From a virus, in the IMG/VR virus record IMGVR_UViG_3300033993_002103, positions 1 to 31,106 of that record: a stretch of 31,106 nt of DNA; one strand, given 5' to 3'. Shown here piece after piece: positions 8,313 through 16,869 of this stretch; position 1 is the stretch's first letter; each line of letters opens with the position of its first letter. Both the position numbers and the translations under genes were made by a program. Below the pieces are notes generated by a model. That model had not been told where the DNA came from. It saw only the letters and a program-made list of their open reading frames with translations, and made no database searches.

Positions 8313-9128
8313 TCAGACGACGGTGCCGTCGGTGGTGATGAAACTTGGGGTCAGACTTGAGGTGCGAGCGTCCGAGCTATCCCCCAGCGAACCCGCATGG
8401 CGGGGCTTGGAGTCCTCGTCAAACGCGATAGATGCAATCAGGCTCTCGGTGGCCCTGGCCCTGTTGATGTCGCTGGGCGCGTGGGCCGCGACCGCCATAT
8501 CGACGATGGTGAGGTCGTGCGAGGCTGGCCAGTTGCCACGGTCGGCGTCGTTGACCATCTTCGTCGGCTCGATCTTGAGCCGCGTGGTCAGCGTGATGGC
8601 CCGGCTTGGCGTTGGGAACACCCGCATCTCCATCGGTGGACGCTGGTTGGGGCTGTTGCCGGGATCGGTGGATTGGAAGACCGCGCAGTAGAGGGGAGGC
8701 CCAACCTCGCTGGGCCGCTCGGCCTGCTTGCGGATGACCAGATCCACGCTGGTATCGACGACGTGGCCGCCGGTCGAGCCGTCGGACCAAGAGACCCGGC
8801 CTTTTGGGGCCGAGCAAACGCCTTCGGGGAGGCGATACCGGGTGGCGTCGCCGGCGATGTTGGCCGAGCCCGTACCGTCGGTGGTCAGCGAGACCGAAAC
8901 GATGGGAGCCGTCCAAGACCACTGGACCGCCCGGCCTGTGCCTGGGTAGACCGCGCGGACAAACTGGCGAACGGCGTCTTGAAGGAGCCGCTTCACAAGG
9001 TCCGCGTCGTTGGTGTCGGATGGCGGCGCCGCCACCGTGCCGGAGTAATCGGCAATGCCAAGCCGCTCCGCGACTCTCGTCTGGAGCTCTCGAAAGGTCA
9101 GGGAGTGTTCTGCTGAGACGCTTGGCAT
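8313..9128 (-). CDS. Tail adaptor / tail tubular protein A-like protein
   Basis: 271 aa, ATG at 9128 with AAGGA nine nt upstream. The N-terminal helical region, LTFRELQTRVAERLGI then DADLVKRLLQDAVRQFVRAV, matches the pattern of podovirus gp11-type adaptors, which form a ring between portal and nozzle. The following YRLPEGV, MEMRVFPTPSRAITLTTRLK and IEPTKMVNDADRGNWPASHD segments resemble the beta part and the 'kPtkl' loop of those proteins, followed by a C-terminal helix (LTIVDMAVAAHAPSD). The assignment rests on this pattern and on the position after the capsid genes. The upstream gap of 146 nt is the largest inside the late operon. Confidence 0.6.
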   Translation of the reverse strand: MPSVSAEHSLTFRELQTRVAERLGIADYSGTVAAPPSDTNDADLVKRLLQDAVRQFVRAVYPGTGRAVQWSWTAPIVSVSLTTDGTGSANIAGDATRYRLPEGVCSAPKGRVSWSDGSTGGHVVDTSVDLVIRKQAERPSEVGPPLYCAVFQSTDPGNSPNQRPPMEMRVFPTPSRAITLTTRLKIEPTKMVNDADRGNWPASHDLTIVDMAVAAHAPSDINRARATESLIASIAFDEDSKPRHAGSLGDSSDARTSSLTPSFITTDGTVV

Positions 9129-9274
9129 GTAATCCTTGCCGCGGCCGCCCCTTGGACGATCCCCCGTCTCGCGCGGACCCCGCTATAGGGACTCGCAAAC
9201 TGGGTGTGGGGCGTGTTTTTCAGCCGTGGCAAGGTGAGTGAAGGGTCGAAGAGGACTGGTCGGAACCCGCCGGA

Positions 9275-9796
9275 TTAGCCAATCTGGTTGCCGAAGAAGA
9301 CGCGCTTGAGGGCCGCCGAATCGGTCGTGTAGGCTTCAAGTGCGTAGCCGCAGAAGCCGGTTGAGAGGGCCGCGGCAGCGTCGAGGGTGAGGTTGAACGA
9401 GCCGTTGGTGACTTCGAGCGCGCCGCCAAGGGTCACGTCGGTCGTGCCGTCAACGAACGCCGTGATGTCGTCGGCGCGATCAACCACCCAGACGATGCCG
9501 CCGCGACGCTGGTTGCCGCTGATGATGTCGTTGACGCCCGCAGGGACATCAACCACCAGCAGCTTCTTGAACATGAGGATGGCCGTTGCGGGGCGGGTCG
9601 CGTTGACCGGCTTCGCGCCGGCGGTGCTGTCAGCGCCGTCGTGCGAGTACGGGTCCACGCACAGAACGTGGCCGACCTGGAGGTTGGCGTTGATGGCGGA
9701 GCGGGATGCGGCCGTAGCGTTGACATCCTTCGCCGTGTAAAACACGGGGAACGGGACGCCGCCCGTGTCGAACTGGCTTGATCGTGACTGTCCCAT
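9275..9796 (-). CDS. Putative head decoration or minor capsid protein (173 aa)
   Basis: 173 aa from the ATG at 9796, with AAGGA upstream. The sequence is Ala/Gly/Thr-rich and beta-forming (GHVLCVDPYSHDG, AILMFKKLLVVDVPAGVNDI, RRGGIVWVVDRADDITAFVD, NGSFNLTLDAAAALSTGF). It lies directly after the major capsid gene, separated by a strong hairpin, and before the tail adaptor. That is where decoration or head-completion proteins often sit. No diagnostic motif was seen, so the role is inferred from position. Confidence 0.55.
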   Translation of the reverse strand: MGQSRSSQFDTGGVPFPVFYTAKDVNATAASRSAINANLQVGHVLCVDPYSHDGADSTAGAKPVNATRPATAILMFKKLLVVDVPAGVNDIISGNQRRGGIVWVVDRADDITAFVDGTTDVTLGGALEVTNGSFNLTLDAAAALSTGFCGYALEAYTTDSAALKRVFFGNQIG

Positions 9797-9855
9797 GTGA
9801 TGCGTCCTTGCAAGTGGGCTCGCGCCCGTGGTGCTGTCGTGTGTGTTTCAGAGAA

Positions 9856-9884
9856 CCCCAGCGCCGCGTCCTGCGGCGCCGGGG
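9856..9884 (-). terminator. Strong hairpin after the major capsid gene (attenuator/terminator candidate)
   Basis: An inverted repeat with CCCC, one mismatch, GCGCCGC, a five-nt loop, then GCGGCGC, one mismatch, GGGG. On the minus strand it is followed by TTCTCTG, so the U-tract is weak. It lies 17 nt beyond the capsid stop codon. It could reduce read-through to later genes or protect the 3' end of the capsid message. Confidence 0.5.
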
Positions 9885-9901
9885 GTGTGCTGCTGTCAGG
9901 C

Positions 9902-11008
9902 TTAGAACGCGCCGTGGCCGACCCAGACCGCCTCGCGGGGGCTCTCACAGATGAGCTCGCCGCAAACGTCGATCGGGGCGTACAGGGAGTTGTGGGCGTC
10001 GGGCTTCTCGCGGAAGCCGCTCTCGCGGAACCAGAAGCCGGGCATCCGGGCGATGTAGCACTTGTCGTGGCGGACGCCGAAGATCGGGGCCGTCGCGTCA
10101 AGGTCAAGCTGCGGGGCGCGGATGATGTTCACGCCGCCGACCGTGCTCTCCTGGAAGGGGAAGATGTCGGCCTTGTTGCCGCTGATGCGGCGATCATCGG
10201 GACCGGCGTTGATGAGGTCGAGATACGCCTCGTGGAACGCCTGGTTGAGGAAGATCGAGACCGAGCCCATGACCGTCTCGCCGATCTTCTTGGGGAACGC
10301 CTTGAAGTTGGTGTAGTTGTTGGCGCGGCGGATGGCGCGGCAGACATCGAGGGTCAGCGTGCCGCCGTGCGTGAAGTTCCAGTTGCGCCAACGCTCGTTG
10401 TTGAGGTCCGCGGCGTCAATGCCCGCGAGGGTGCTCTGAGCGGTCGCACCGTTGGCGTAGCGGACGTACTGGCCGTTGAAGCCGCCCGTGGTGTCCGCGA
10501 CGAACGTGCCGGAGCTGTTCATCGAGGGGCGCGCCCACTGGTAGAGGCTGGTGAGGCGCTTGCCGTCGTTGGGAGCTTGGGGGATGCCGAAGATGTCGCG
10601 CTCGAGGGTCGCGTAAACCTCCTCGAAGAAGGCATCCTTCTTCGTGTTGAGCATGTTCACGATCTGGCCGGGGCCGCCGTTCATTGCACGCTCGCGCGCG
10701 TCCACGACGATGCCCTTGCCCTCGTACTTCACGACCTTGACGGACGCGCGGACGGGGGCCGGACCCTCGACTGCGGACCAAGCCTCGTGGAAGTCCACGC
10801 CGCGGAAGGAACCGGAGTTCTTTCGGAGCTGGACCACCCACTCGAAGGTGTGGCCGTCGAGCGAGTTGCCCGACTTGCCGGAGAGGATGAACTTCTCAAC
10901 GCCAGCGTACTGCTGGAGCTGCTGAGTCCCGACGTGCTTCCCCTTCATGAAGTTGGAGATGGTCGTGTTGAGGAGCGTAATCATCTGCGTCTGCGTGATA
11001 CCGGGCAT
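9902..11008 (-). CDS. Major capsid protein
   Basis: 368 aa, ATG at 11008 with AAAGGAA upstream. Features fitting a phage coat protein include an N-terminal helix (MITLLNTTISNFMKG), an extended-loop-like region (EWVVQLRKNSGSFRGVDF), a long spine-like helix (VNMLNTKKDAFFEEVYATLE), and beta segments ending in GVRHDKCYIARMPGFWF. The segment DIFPFQESTVGGVNIIRAPQ reads like the A-domain strands of HK97-fold coats that are paired with a separate scaffold. The acidic scaffold-like gene lies immediately upstream and a hairpin follows, as expected for the most strongly expressed virion gene. The fold assignment is inference from pattern and order. Confidence 0.75.
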   Translation of the reverse strand: MPGITQTQMITLLNTTISNFMKGKHVGTQQLQQYAGVEKFILSGKSGNSLDGHTFEWVVQLRKNSGSFRGVDFHEAWSAVEGPAPVRASVKVVKYEGKGIVVDARERAMNGGPGQIVNMLNTKKDAFFEEVYATLERDIFGIPQAPNDGKRLTSLYQWARPSMNSSGTFVADTTGGFNGQYVRYANGATAQSTLAGIDAADLNNERWRNWNFTHGGTLTLDVCRAIRRANNYTNFKAFPKKIGETVMGSVSIFLNQAFHEAYLDLINAGPDDRRISGNKADIFPFQESTVGGVNIIRAPQLDLDATAPIFGVRHDKCYIARMPGFWFRESGFREKPDAHNSLYAPIDVCGELICESPREAVWVGHGAF

Positions 11009-11092
11009 GGCTTGGTTCCTTTCCTAAGTGACCCGGTGCGATCTCGGTGAGTGTTCAACGTGCGGGCGTCTGTGTGCCCGTTTGGTCTGTGT

Positions 11093-12151
11093 TTAGCCGT
11101 CGAGTCCCATCTTCTTCCACGCTGCTGTAGCGGCTTTCAGCGCGTCCTTGGCCTCGGGGGGAAGGCCGTAGGTGTCGTCGTCGGAGATGGCGGCTGCCTC
11201 CTGCGAGCGAACCGAGCCGCGTGGCCGGAGCGTCTTGGCCTTGTTGCGGGCCTCGACCTTGGCGTCGATGCGGCTGGGTGCGGAGGGCTTGCCGGCGGGG
11301 ATCTGAACGTCAAAGAGGAAGCGGGCAGCCTTCGCAATCGCCTCGTCGTCGGTGAGCGTCCGTCCGCGGGCCTGCTCCTTCTGGGCGTAGAGGCGGGCGG
11401 TCTCAACGAGCTCGATGCGGTTGTCAATCTGGGCCTTGGTGAGCGTTCCCTTGGCGCCGTTGCCGATCTTGTCCGCGAGCCCGGCGTCTGCCTTGGTGTC
11501 GAGGAACTTGTGGATCTGGACGACCCGCTGGGCCTGGGTCGCCTGCTGCTTCTCGCCGGTCAGAGCCGCGAGCTGCTTCTGCATCTCGGCGACCTGCTTG
11601 AACACGGGAGCGATGGCGTTCGCGGCCTCGTCGCCAAACTCGTCCTTGAAGGTCTGGACCAGCGCGTCGGGGTCGATGTTGGTGGAAGTTCCCGAGTCGG
11701 CCTGAGCATTTGGGCCTGCGGAGGCGGTCGGCTTTGCAGCGTCGGCCTTACCCGCACTCGGGGTGATCGGTTCGGCGGCTGGCTTCTCGCCGCGGAGCAT
11801 GGCGCGGAAGTCGGCAAGGTCGGCGGCGCGGTCAAAGCCGTCGGGCTGGGCGTCCGTGCCCTTGCCCGCTTCGGCACCCTCTTCGTCGCCGTCCGTGGCG
11901 TCGTCGGCTGCGTCCTCTTCGGTTACCTCTTCCTCGGGCTGCTCGTCGTCGGCAAGGCTCTCGTAGGTCTCGGGCGGAGTCTCGGTGTCCTCGGGTGCCT
12001 CGTCCTTCGCGGGCTCAACGGTCGCGCGGATCGCTGCGACGGCCTCGGCGGAAAGCGAGTCGGGCATCTCATCCTGTTTGATGGAAGGCACAAACACCGG
12101 ATCGTTTGCCGGTGTGGAAGGGACGCTGTTTGCAGAACCCTGGGCGGACAT
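11093..12151 (-). CDS. Capsid scaffold-like protein, acidic and coiled coil
   Basis: 352 aa. The chosen start is the ATG at 12151 (MSAQGSANSVPST), which has GGAGA upstream; the frame continues to 12352, but that part runs over the divergent gene. Residues about 45-110 are very acidic (PEEEVTEEDAADDATDGDEE). A helical region follows (VFKQVAEMQKQLAALTGEKQ), then a basic, Ala-rich C-terminus (IDAKVEARNKAKTLRPRGSV). Acidic N-terminus, central helix and basic C-terminal capsid-binding end is the usual plan of phage scaffolds. Position between portal-side genes and the capsid gene agrees. No protease domain is evident. Confidence 0.7.
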   Translation of the reverse strand: MSAQGSANSVPSTPANDPVFVPSIKQDEMPDSLSAEAVAAIRATVEPAKDEAPEDTETPPETYESLADDEQPEEEVTEEDAADDATDGDEEGAEAGKGTDAQPDGFDRAADLADFRAMLRGEKPAAEPITPSAGKADAAKPTASAGPNAQADSGTSTNIDPDALVQTFKDEFGDEAANAIAPVFKQVAEMQKQLAALTGEKQQATQAQRVVQIHKFLDTKADAGLADKIGNGAKGTLTKAQIDNRIELVETARLYAQKEQARGRTLTDDEAIAKAARFLFDVQIPAGKPSAPSRIDAKVEARNKAKTLRPRGSVRSQEAAAISDDDTYGLPPEAKDALKAATAAWKKMGLDG

Positions 12152-12255
12152 GGGTAGTCTCCGCCCTTCACTCGCAGGAACGATACAAGGGGGAGAATGC
12201 AAGTCCAGATAGCATCGGTGATAGACTTGCGCACCGAAGGCGGTACGCTTTTGGC

Positions 12256-12471
12256 ATGACCACCAGACTGATCCGGTTCGGAAGCGTGACGGTAAACCCG
12301 GCGTTTGTGCAGGCCGTTCTGCGTGGGACGCACGGGCAGGGGCCGGGCGCAACGATCTACATGGCCAGCGAGCACGAGAAACTCACGTCGCTTTGGATTC
12401 CAGACGACTACGCCGATGTCGTCGATGCCCTGAACGGCAAGCCGCAAGCCCCGCACAAGGAGCCCGCATGA
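12256..12471 (+). CDS. Small plus-strand protein inside the late operon, copy 1 of a related pair
   Basis: 71 aa from the ATG at 12256 (MTTRLIRFGSVTVNPAFVQA). It is transcribed against all surrounding virion genes. Its start of the form L-I-x-F-x-x-[VL]-x-V-N-x-x-x-V resembles the next gene (FLILPDLIVNVNDIVAAYTF), so the two look like diverged duplicates. The stop overlaps the next start (ATGA). No domain is recognised; the mixed alpha/beta composition suggests a small folded domain. The orientation suggests a moron-type accessory unit with its own promoter in the 104-nt gap to the scaffold gene. Confidence 0.65.
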   Translation: MTTRLIRFGSVTVNPAFVQAVLRGTHGQGPGATIYMASEHEKLTSLWIPDDYADVVDALNGKPQAPHKEPA

Positions 12472-12755
12472 CCACCCCCCGCTTCCTGATCCTGCCTGAC
12501 CTGATCGTGAACGTGAACGACATTGTGGCCGCCTACACGTTCTCCGATAACGCCGACCAAGCGACCGCGATTGACCTACGCGACGACCGCGGCACGGTCT
12601 ACACGGGCGCGAAAGTGTCCGAAGTGACCGCCGCACTCCGCAAGGCGATGAAGGGGCCGACGGCTCCAGACATGGCCGGGCCGCCGTGGTTCCCACACGT
12701 CCCCATCGACATCGAGAAGCAGGCCCGCGAGACGAAGGCGGCTGGAAAGCCTTAG
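12468..12755 (+). CDS. Small plus-strand protein inside the late operon, copy 2 of a related pair
   Basis: 95 aa from the ATG at 12468, overlapping the previous stop by ATGA. N-terminal pattern PRFLILPDLIVNVNDIVAAY parallels the preceding protein. The middle (DQATAIDLRDDRGTVYTGAK) reads like a small beta-sheet domain, followed by helix VSEVTAALRKAMKG and a charged tail. It ends three nt after the start of the convergent zinc-ribbon gene's stop codon (12752-12754), so the two coding regions overlap tail to tail. Function unknown. Confidence 0.65.
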   Translation: MTTPRFLILPDLIVNVNDIVAAYTFSDNADQATAIDLRDDRGTVYTGAKVSEVTAALRKAMKGPTAPDMAGPPWFPHVPIDIEKQARETKAAGKP

Positions 12756-13123
12756 CTCGCCGCCACCTTCTGCCAAATCTTCGCCTTCGCCTTCATGTAG
12801 TCCTGCTGCTGCGCCCGGTCCTTGAACCGAACCGTGCCGTCCTTCTTGTCAATGCAGTTTGCCGACTCCGCGTCCCCGTTCGCCGCCATCTCGCGCTGCA
12901 CTTTCACCACTTCATCCTTGTGCCAACCCTCGGTGATCGACTCCTGGCCGTCGCCGTGGAAGCGTCGATTCCCGTTCTGGACGCACTTCTTGGCGTAGAC
13001 CTGCTCGGCTCTGGCGCCGCACTCGGGGCACGGGACGTGTCCGTTGTTGTCAAGTTCGGCAACTTTGCAGAACACGTCGCCGATAAAGTGGCAGTTCTGG
13101 CACTCAACGGGGTATTCGGGCAT
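12752..13123 (-). CDS. Zinc-ribbon protein (FmdB-like N-terminus)
   Basis: 123 aa, ATG at 13123 with AGGAG upstream. Residues 1-35 hold two CxxC pairs, CQNC at 9-12 and CPEC at about 33-36, the pattern of a zinc ribbon as in FmdB-type regulators. The remainder is charged and helical, with DKKDGTVRFKDRAQQQDYMK near the C-terminus. Similar small phage proteins occur next to terminase or portal genes, with unknown role. It lies between the methyltransferase and scaffold genes. Nucleic-acid binding is inferred from the ribbon only. Confidence 0.7.
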   Translation of the reverse strand: MPEYPVECQNCHFIGDVFCKVAELDNNGHVPCPECGARAEQVYAKKCVQNGNRRFHGDGQESITEGWHKDEVVKVQREMAANGDAESANCIDKKDGTVRFKDRAQQQDYMKAKAKIWQKVAAS

Positions 13124-13191
13124 GGGTCAAACTCCTGTGAAAACCCGCGCCTCGGCTTTCACCGTGGCGCAGGCTGCGGGGTCGCTACCAG

Positions 13192-14313
13192 TCAGGCGGC
13201 ACCCGGCAATGCCGGGGCCTTTTCGTTTGTGGTTTGGGGCATGAGCACGTTCGCAGCCTCCGCGATGCGGCGGCGTGCGATCTCGACGTACTCGGCCTCG
13301 CGTTCAAAGCCGATGAAGTTGAACCCCTCCAGCATCGCGGCCTTGCCGGTGCTGCCGCTGCCGGTGAACGGGTCTAGGACGGTCCCGCCCGGCGGCGTGA
13401 CTAGTCGGCAGAGGTATTGCATGAGGGCCGTGGGCTTGACGGTGGGGTGGTGATTCTCGCGGGCCGTTGACTTGCTTCCAGCGATGTCCCACGCGCGACC
13501 GTCGCCGCTTGGTGGGTGTGGCATCTTTTGAGGCATCCCATCTAGCCCTTCCGACCGATCCGCCTTGCTCGCCTTGGGCACGTAAAAGAAGCGAGAGGCT
13601 GGCGCGTGCCAGTACCCATCTTCGCCATTCTCGCCCGGAATCCATCGCGTCTCCGGAAACCCCGCCAGCACCTCATCGCTGCCGTCGTGGATCAGGTTTG
13701 CGGGCCAGCGACCGAGTTCTTCCGCCTTCGCCACGGCCGCCTCGCCCCGTGCCTTGCACTGCGCAATGGCCGCCGAATCGTGCTTCCACGGTCGATCCCA
13801 TCCGTCGGTCTTTGTGCTGACGCGCCCGCCGTTGAGTTTGTTGCCGTTGGCATTCACCCGGCACCCATCCACATTCACCGCGCCCGTCCCGTGCTGCAGC
13901 ACGTTCGCCGCCACGGTGCCGGGGAAGGGCTTGCGGGCCATCGTGATCGGTTCAAGGGCGGGCTTTAGAGCCGTGCCCCAGCCGTTCCAATCACCATCAA
14001 GGTTGTGCGACTTCGGGAACCCCGAGCCGTACACCCAAGCGATCATGTCCCGAATCTCAAAACCAGCATCCTCGATCCGCACCGCCATGCGGTGCTGCGT
14101 GCGCGTCCCGGCGAACGCGAGCAAGTGCCCGCCCGGTTTCAGCACGCGAAGGCACTCGGCCCAGACCTCGACGGCTGGTACGTCGTAGTCCCACTTCTTG
14201 CCCATGAAGGACAGGCCGTAGGGCGGGTCAGTCACCACCGCATCCACGCTCGCATCCGGCATCGCCCGCAGCAGGTCCAGACAGTCGCCATGATCGACGC
14301 GCCAAGTTGTCAC
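13192..14313 (-). CDS. DNA methyltransferase, beta class (N6-adenine or N4-cytosine)
   Basis: 373 aa. Motif IV TDPPYG is near the N-terminus (DPPY at residues 29-32) and the SAM-binding motif DPFTGSGSTGKAA is near residue 320, with a target-recognition region between them. This motif order defines the beta class. DPPY favours N6-adenine, but N4-cytosine cannot be excluded. Additional conserved segments are ECLRVLKPGGHLLAFAGTRT and HHPTVKPTALMQYLCRLVTP (the motif X region). The GTG start at 14313 overlaps the portal stop (GTGA), so it is translationally coupled within the late operon. The likely role is modification of phage DNA against host restriction. No partner endonuclease is visible. Confidence 0.9.
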   Translation of the reverse strand: MTTWRVDHGDCLDLLRAMPDASVDAVVTDPPYGLSFMGKKWDYDVPAVEVWAECLRVLKPGGHLLAFAGTRTQHRMAVRIEDAGFEIRDMIAWVYGSGFPKSHNLDGDWNGWGTALKPALEPITMARKPFPGTVAANVLQHGTGAVNVDGCRVNANGNKLNGGRVSTKTDGWDRPWKHDSAAIAQCKARGEAAVAKAEELGRWPANLIHDGSDEVLAGFPETRWIPGENGEDGYWHAPASRFFYVPKASKADRSEGLDGMPQKMPHPPSGDGRAWDIAGSKSTARENHHPTVKPTALMQYLCRLVTPPGGTVLDPFTGSGSTGKAAMLEGFNFIGFEREAEYVEIARRRIAEAANVLMPQTTNEKAPALPGAA

Positions 14314-16079
14314 GCGATACCTCCCGGCACCGACGGGGCCATGTCGCTACGTGTCTGATCCATCACGCCGCCCTGAGTCTCGGGCCGCGGGTTGCCTTGC
14401 TTGATCCCCGTCGGCTGGGGCGGCTCGGCCTGTGCCATGACCGTCTGCTCGGCCGCCATCGTGTCCTGAGAGGGGAAGATTTCATCAAGCTCGGGGACGT
14501 TCATCTTCTCCGCCGTGATTCGCATGAGCGCCTGAACGTCGCCGCCAAGCGTCGCCACGGTCTGAACCGCGCTCGGAATGACCTGGAGCATCTGGACGAA
14601 GCGGGCGAGCTCCAAGTTTCGGTCGCCGCGGGGCTCGTCGTAGGGAATGACATCCCACGAAAACTCCGTCATGTCGCCTTCGAGCTGGGAGCCGTCGTAC
14701 ATCAGCTCGACCTCGCCGACGCCGCCGATCCGCTCCGAAAAGATCCGCTGGGCGAATACGTCGGTGTCCTGGTCCTTGGCCATGTGCATAGCGATGGTGG
14801 AAAGGGCATCGCGGGCACGGGCACGCATCCCCGAAAGAATGCGATTCATGTTCGCCTGGAGCGTTCCGACTTCGGTTGCGGTCTTGGCGTTGCCAGCCGA
14901 GACGCCGCGGGACTGATCCACGCCGGCGGATGCGATGTTGGCCTGCTGCCTGAGCCACTGGATCGCGTCGGTGGTGTTCTTGGCGAGGCCGCCGACCTCA
15001 ACCGCGTTCACCTTGTCGGGCTGGGTCGTCTTGTAGAACTCGTCGTCGGGCACCTCGTTGAGCCGGGCAACAAGATCCTCTTCCGTGGGGTGGTAGAAGA
15101 TCGCGCGGCCGCTGCGAAGCGCCTGCCGAACCGCCTTCACACCCATGCGGGCAAGGGCGATGTGCAGATCGAGGAGGCTCGCCGCGGGCGCCAAGCCCAT
15201 CGTGTTGCTTGGCACGTCCTCGAATGAGAGGCGCACGTAGGGGCCGCCCTCATACCCAAGGTACTCCTCGGGCTCGATGAGCCATTGGGCGTTCCCGTGC
15301 AGGCCGGGAAGGATGCCGCGAAGCACCTTCTTGCCGTGCGTGATCGTGACATCCCACAGCTCGACCTCATCGTAGATTTGCTCGTCGCCGGTCTCGGATG
15401 GGCCGCTGATCTCGTGCGTGTGGCCCTGGTCCTCGGGCGAGCCTGACCGCAGCGAGGGAAGATTGGCCACTACGTCCGGGTCGAACTTGCCCGATTCGAT
15501 GAGCGCCTGCTTGGAGATCCTGAACCGATCCGCACGCCAGCAGTCCTCCCGCGGGTCGCGCGAGTAGGGATCACAGGCGTAGTCGTCCAGATCCACCCGC
15601 CCGCAGTAGAACTTGCCGGGGTCGTATGCCGTGCCCTTGAACCGCACCGAGTCGCCAGACTCACCCACGCCGACCTTGTAGATGCCAAGGCCGCCGAGAA
15701 GGGCGTCCAGAACTGCCAGCCGATGCGTGTGCAGCAGGCCAATCTCGGTCGCGCGGTGATTCAGCATCATCTCGCGCACCTTGCCCTCGGCACGCAACTG
15801 CGAGCGCCGGGGCTTGACCTGGAAACGAAGCTCCTCGCCGACGATGGCGGAGAGCCATGCCTGAACGGACTCGTGGATGAGGTTGATGGGCCGCTTGTCG
15901 CCGTCGGAGCGGGCCACAAGGTCGGGCATCTGGCCGTACCACGCGCCGGCGTACTCGCGCATGACGTAGGTCCGCACGTCGCGGAAGGGCTTGAGGCGTT
16001 GGTGTCCCCACTGGATCGCACGCTGAACGCGGGCCGGATCGAGCGAGGCGATGCTGCTGGATGTCGAGAAGGTGGACAT
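14310..16079 (-). CDS. Portal protein
   Basis: 589 aa from the ATG at 16079 (MSTFSTSSSIASLD), preceded by GAGG eight nt upstream. A GTG at 16100 would add seven residues. The N-terminal region (YVMREYAGAWYG, RPINLIHESVQAWLSAIVGE, FQVKPRRS) and the central wing (YKVGVGESGDSVRFKG, DPYSRDPREDCWRADRF), with a long C-terminal stem/crown part (ASAGVDQSRGVSAGNAKTAT), match the general pattern of podovirus-type portal proteins. These form the dodecameric DNA channel. It follows the terminase genes, separated by three tiny genes, as expected. Its stop overlaps the methyltransferase start. Confidence 0.8.
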   Translation of the reverse strand: MSTFSTSSSIASLDPARVQRAIQWGHQRLKPFRDVRTYVMREYAGAWYGQMPDLVARSDGDKRPINLIHESVQAWLSAIVGEELRFQVKPRRSQLRAEGKVREMMLNHRATEIGLLHTHRLAVLDALLGGLGIYKVGVGESGDSVRFKGTAYDPGKFYCGRVDLDDYACDPYSRDPREDCWRADRFRISKQALIESGKFDPDVVANLPSLRSGSPEDQGHTHEISGPSETGDEQIYDEVELWDVTITHGKKVLRGILPGLHGNAQWLIEPEEYLGYEGGPYVRLSFEDVPSNTMGLAPAASLLDLHIALARMGVKAVRQALRSGRAIFYHPTEEDLVARLNEVPDDEFYKTTQPDKVNAVEVGGLAKNTTDAIQWLRQQANIASAGVDQSRGVSAGNAKTATEVGTLQANMNRILSGMRARARDALSTIAMHMAKDQDTDVFAQRIFSERIGGVGEVELMYDGSQLEGDMTEFSWDVIPYDEPRGDRNLELARFVQMLQVIPSAVQTVATLGGDVQALMRITAEKMNVPELDEIFPSQDTMAAEQTVMAQAEPPQPTGIKQGNPRPETQGGVMDQTRSDMAPSVPGGIA

Positions 16080-16133
16080 GGCGCGACCTCGGCGGGTCAC
16101 GCGAGCTGGGAACGTCCGGGGAGAGTGTAGCCG

Positions 16134-16337
16134 CTAGGCGGCGGTCGTGTGCATGATGACCGCCACAACCATCACGAACCCAGCCACGGCGCACGTGATC
16201 CCGTTGACGACCGCAGCGATATGAACCGCCGTGAACTGTGGCTGGTGAGGCCGATAGAAGCGAGAGAGACACACCAGCACAAGGTTCATGCAAACCGTGG
16301 CAAGGAAAACGAGGGCAAAACCTTGGGCAATGCTCAC
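16134..16337 (-). CDS. Tiny two-TM membrane protein
   Basis: 67 aa with two hydrophobic segments, IAQGFALVFLATVCMNLVLV and VVNGITCAVAGFVMVVAVIM, joined by a short polar loop (SRFYRPHQPQF). The GTG start shares its first base with the stop of the preceding gene (TAGTG), so coupling is likely. A holin is possible from size and topology. The position between terminase and portal and the absence of an adjacent endolysin leave the role open. Confidence 0.55.
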   Translation of the reverse strand: MSIAQGFALVFLATVCMNLVLVCLSRFYRPHQPQFTAVHIAAVVNGITCAVAGFVMVVAVIMHTTAA

Positions 16338-16600
16338 TATGCAGCCTCCGTCGGTGCGGTGCGGATCACGATGCGGCAGTCACCTCGCATCATCTTCGGG
16401 TCGCGGATGAGCCGAAACCCACGCACGAACACGTCGGTCGGTGGTGGTTCTGGGATCGCCTTGGATCGGCTGATGGTGTCCTGATTCACCCAAACCACAT
16501 CGTACAGATGCTCCGACACGAGCACTTCTTTGATCGCGTCGGGGCCGTGCTTCTTGCCCTCTTCACTGAGCAGTTCGCAGAAGTTCCAGAGATCATTCAC
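16337..16600 (-). CDS. Small hypothetical protein (87 aa) in the terminase-portal interval
   Basis: 87 aa starting at a GTG at 16600 that overlaps the previous stop (GTGA pattern). Sequence MNDLWNFCELLSEEGKKHGP begins with a helix, followed by beta segments (VLVSEHLYDVVWVNQDTI, VFVRGFRLIRDP, GDCRIVIRTAP). No family recognised. It forms a tight chain of overlapping tiny genes with both neighbours. Confidence 0.6.
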   Translation of the reverse strand: MNDLWNFCELLSEEGKKHGPDAIKEVLVSEHLYDVVWVNQDTISRSKAIPEPPPTDVFVRGFRLIRDPKMMRGDCRIVIRTAPTEAA

Positions 16601-16869
16601 TTCATGGCCTCCCGCATGGCCTCGATGCGTCTCGCGGCGTTGCGTTCCAGGTGTTGGAGCTCGCTTGCGGTGACGCTGCGGCCGGCGTTGGTCCGCTCAA
16701 TCGCCTCGCTGATCGCGTCGGGCTTGGGGAGTTGGCCGACGATGCGAGCAACGGTGAAGGACCGATCTATGCTGGCCACATCAACATCGGCGCGATGCCG
16801 TCCGTCCGCGGACCAGCCAAGCCACTCGGGTTTGATGGTCAACTCGCCGTCGGGCTGGTCGGTCCTCAT
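16597..16869 (-). CDS. Small hypothetical protein (90 aa) after the large terminase gene
   Basis: 90 aa, ATG at 16869, nine nt below the large-terminase stop. The N-terminal half is polar with KPEWLGWSADGRHRADVDVA; the C-terminal half is strongly helical (ASELQHLERNAARRIEAMRE). No known domain. Overlap with the next gene by four nt supports real coding. Confidence 0.6.
   Translation of the reverse strand: MRTDQPDGELTIKPEWLGWSADGRHRADVDVASIDRSFTVARIVGQLPKPDAISEAIERTNAGRSVTASELQHLERNAARRIEAMREAMK

Noticed and set aside
6790-8691. 633-aa plus-strand open frame
   Set aside because: It is a shadow of three minus-strand virion genes in GC-rich DNA. The composition is antisense-like and no domain is visible.
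16134-16337. Confident holin call for the two-TM protein
   Set aside because: Size and topology fit, but there is no lysis gene nearby and many phages encode unrelated tiny membrane proteins here.
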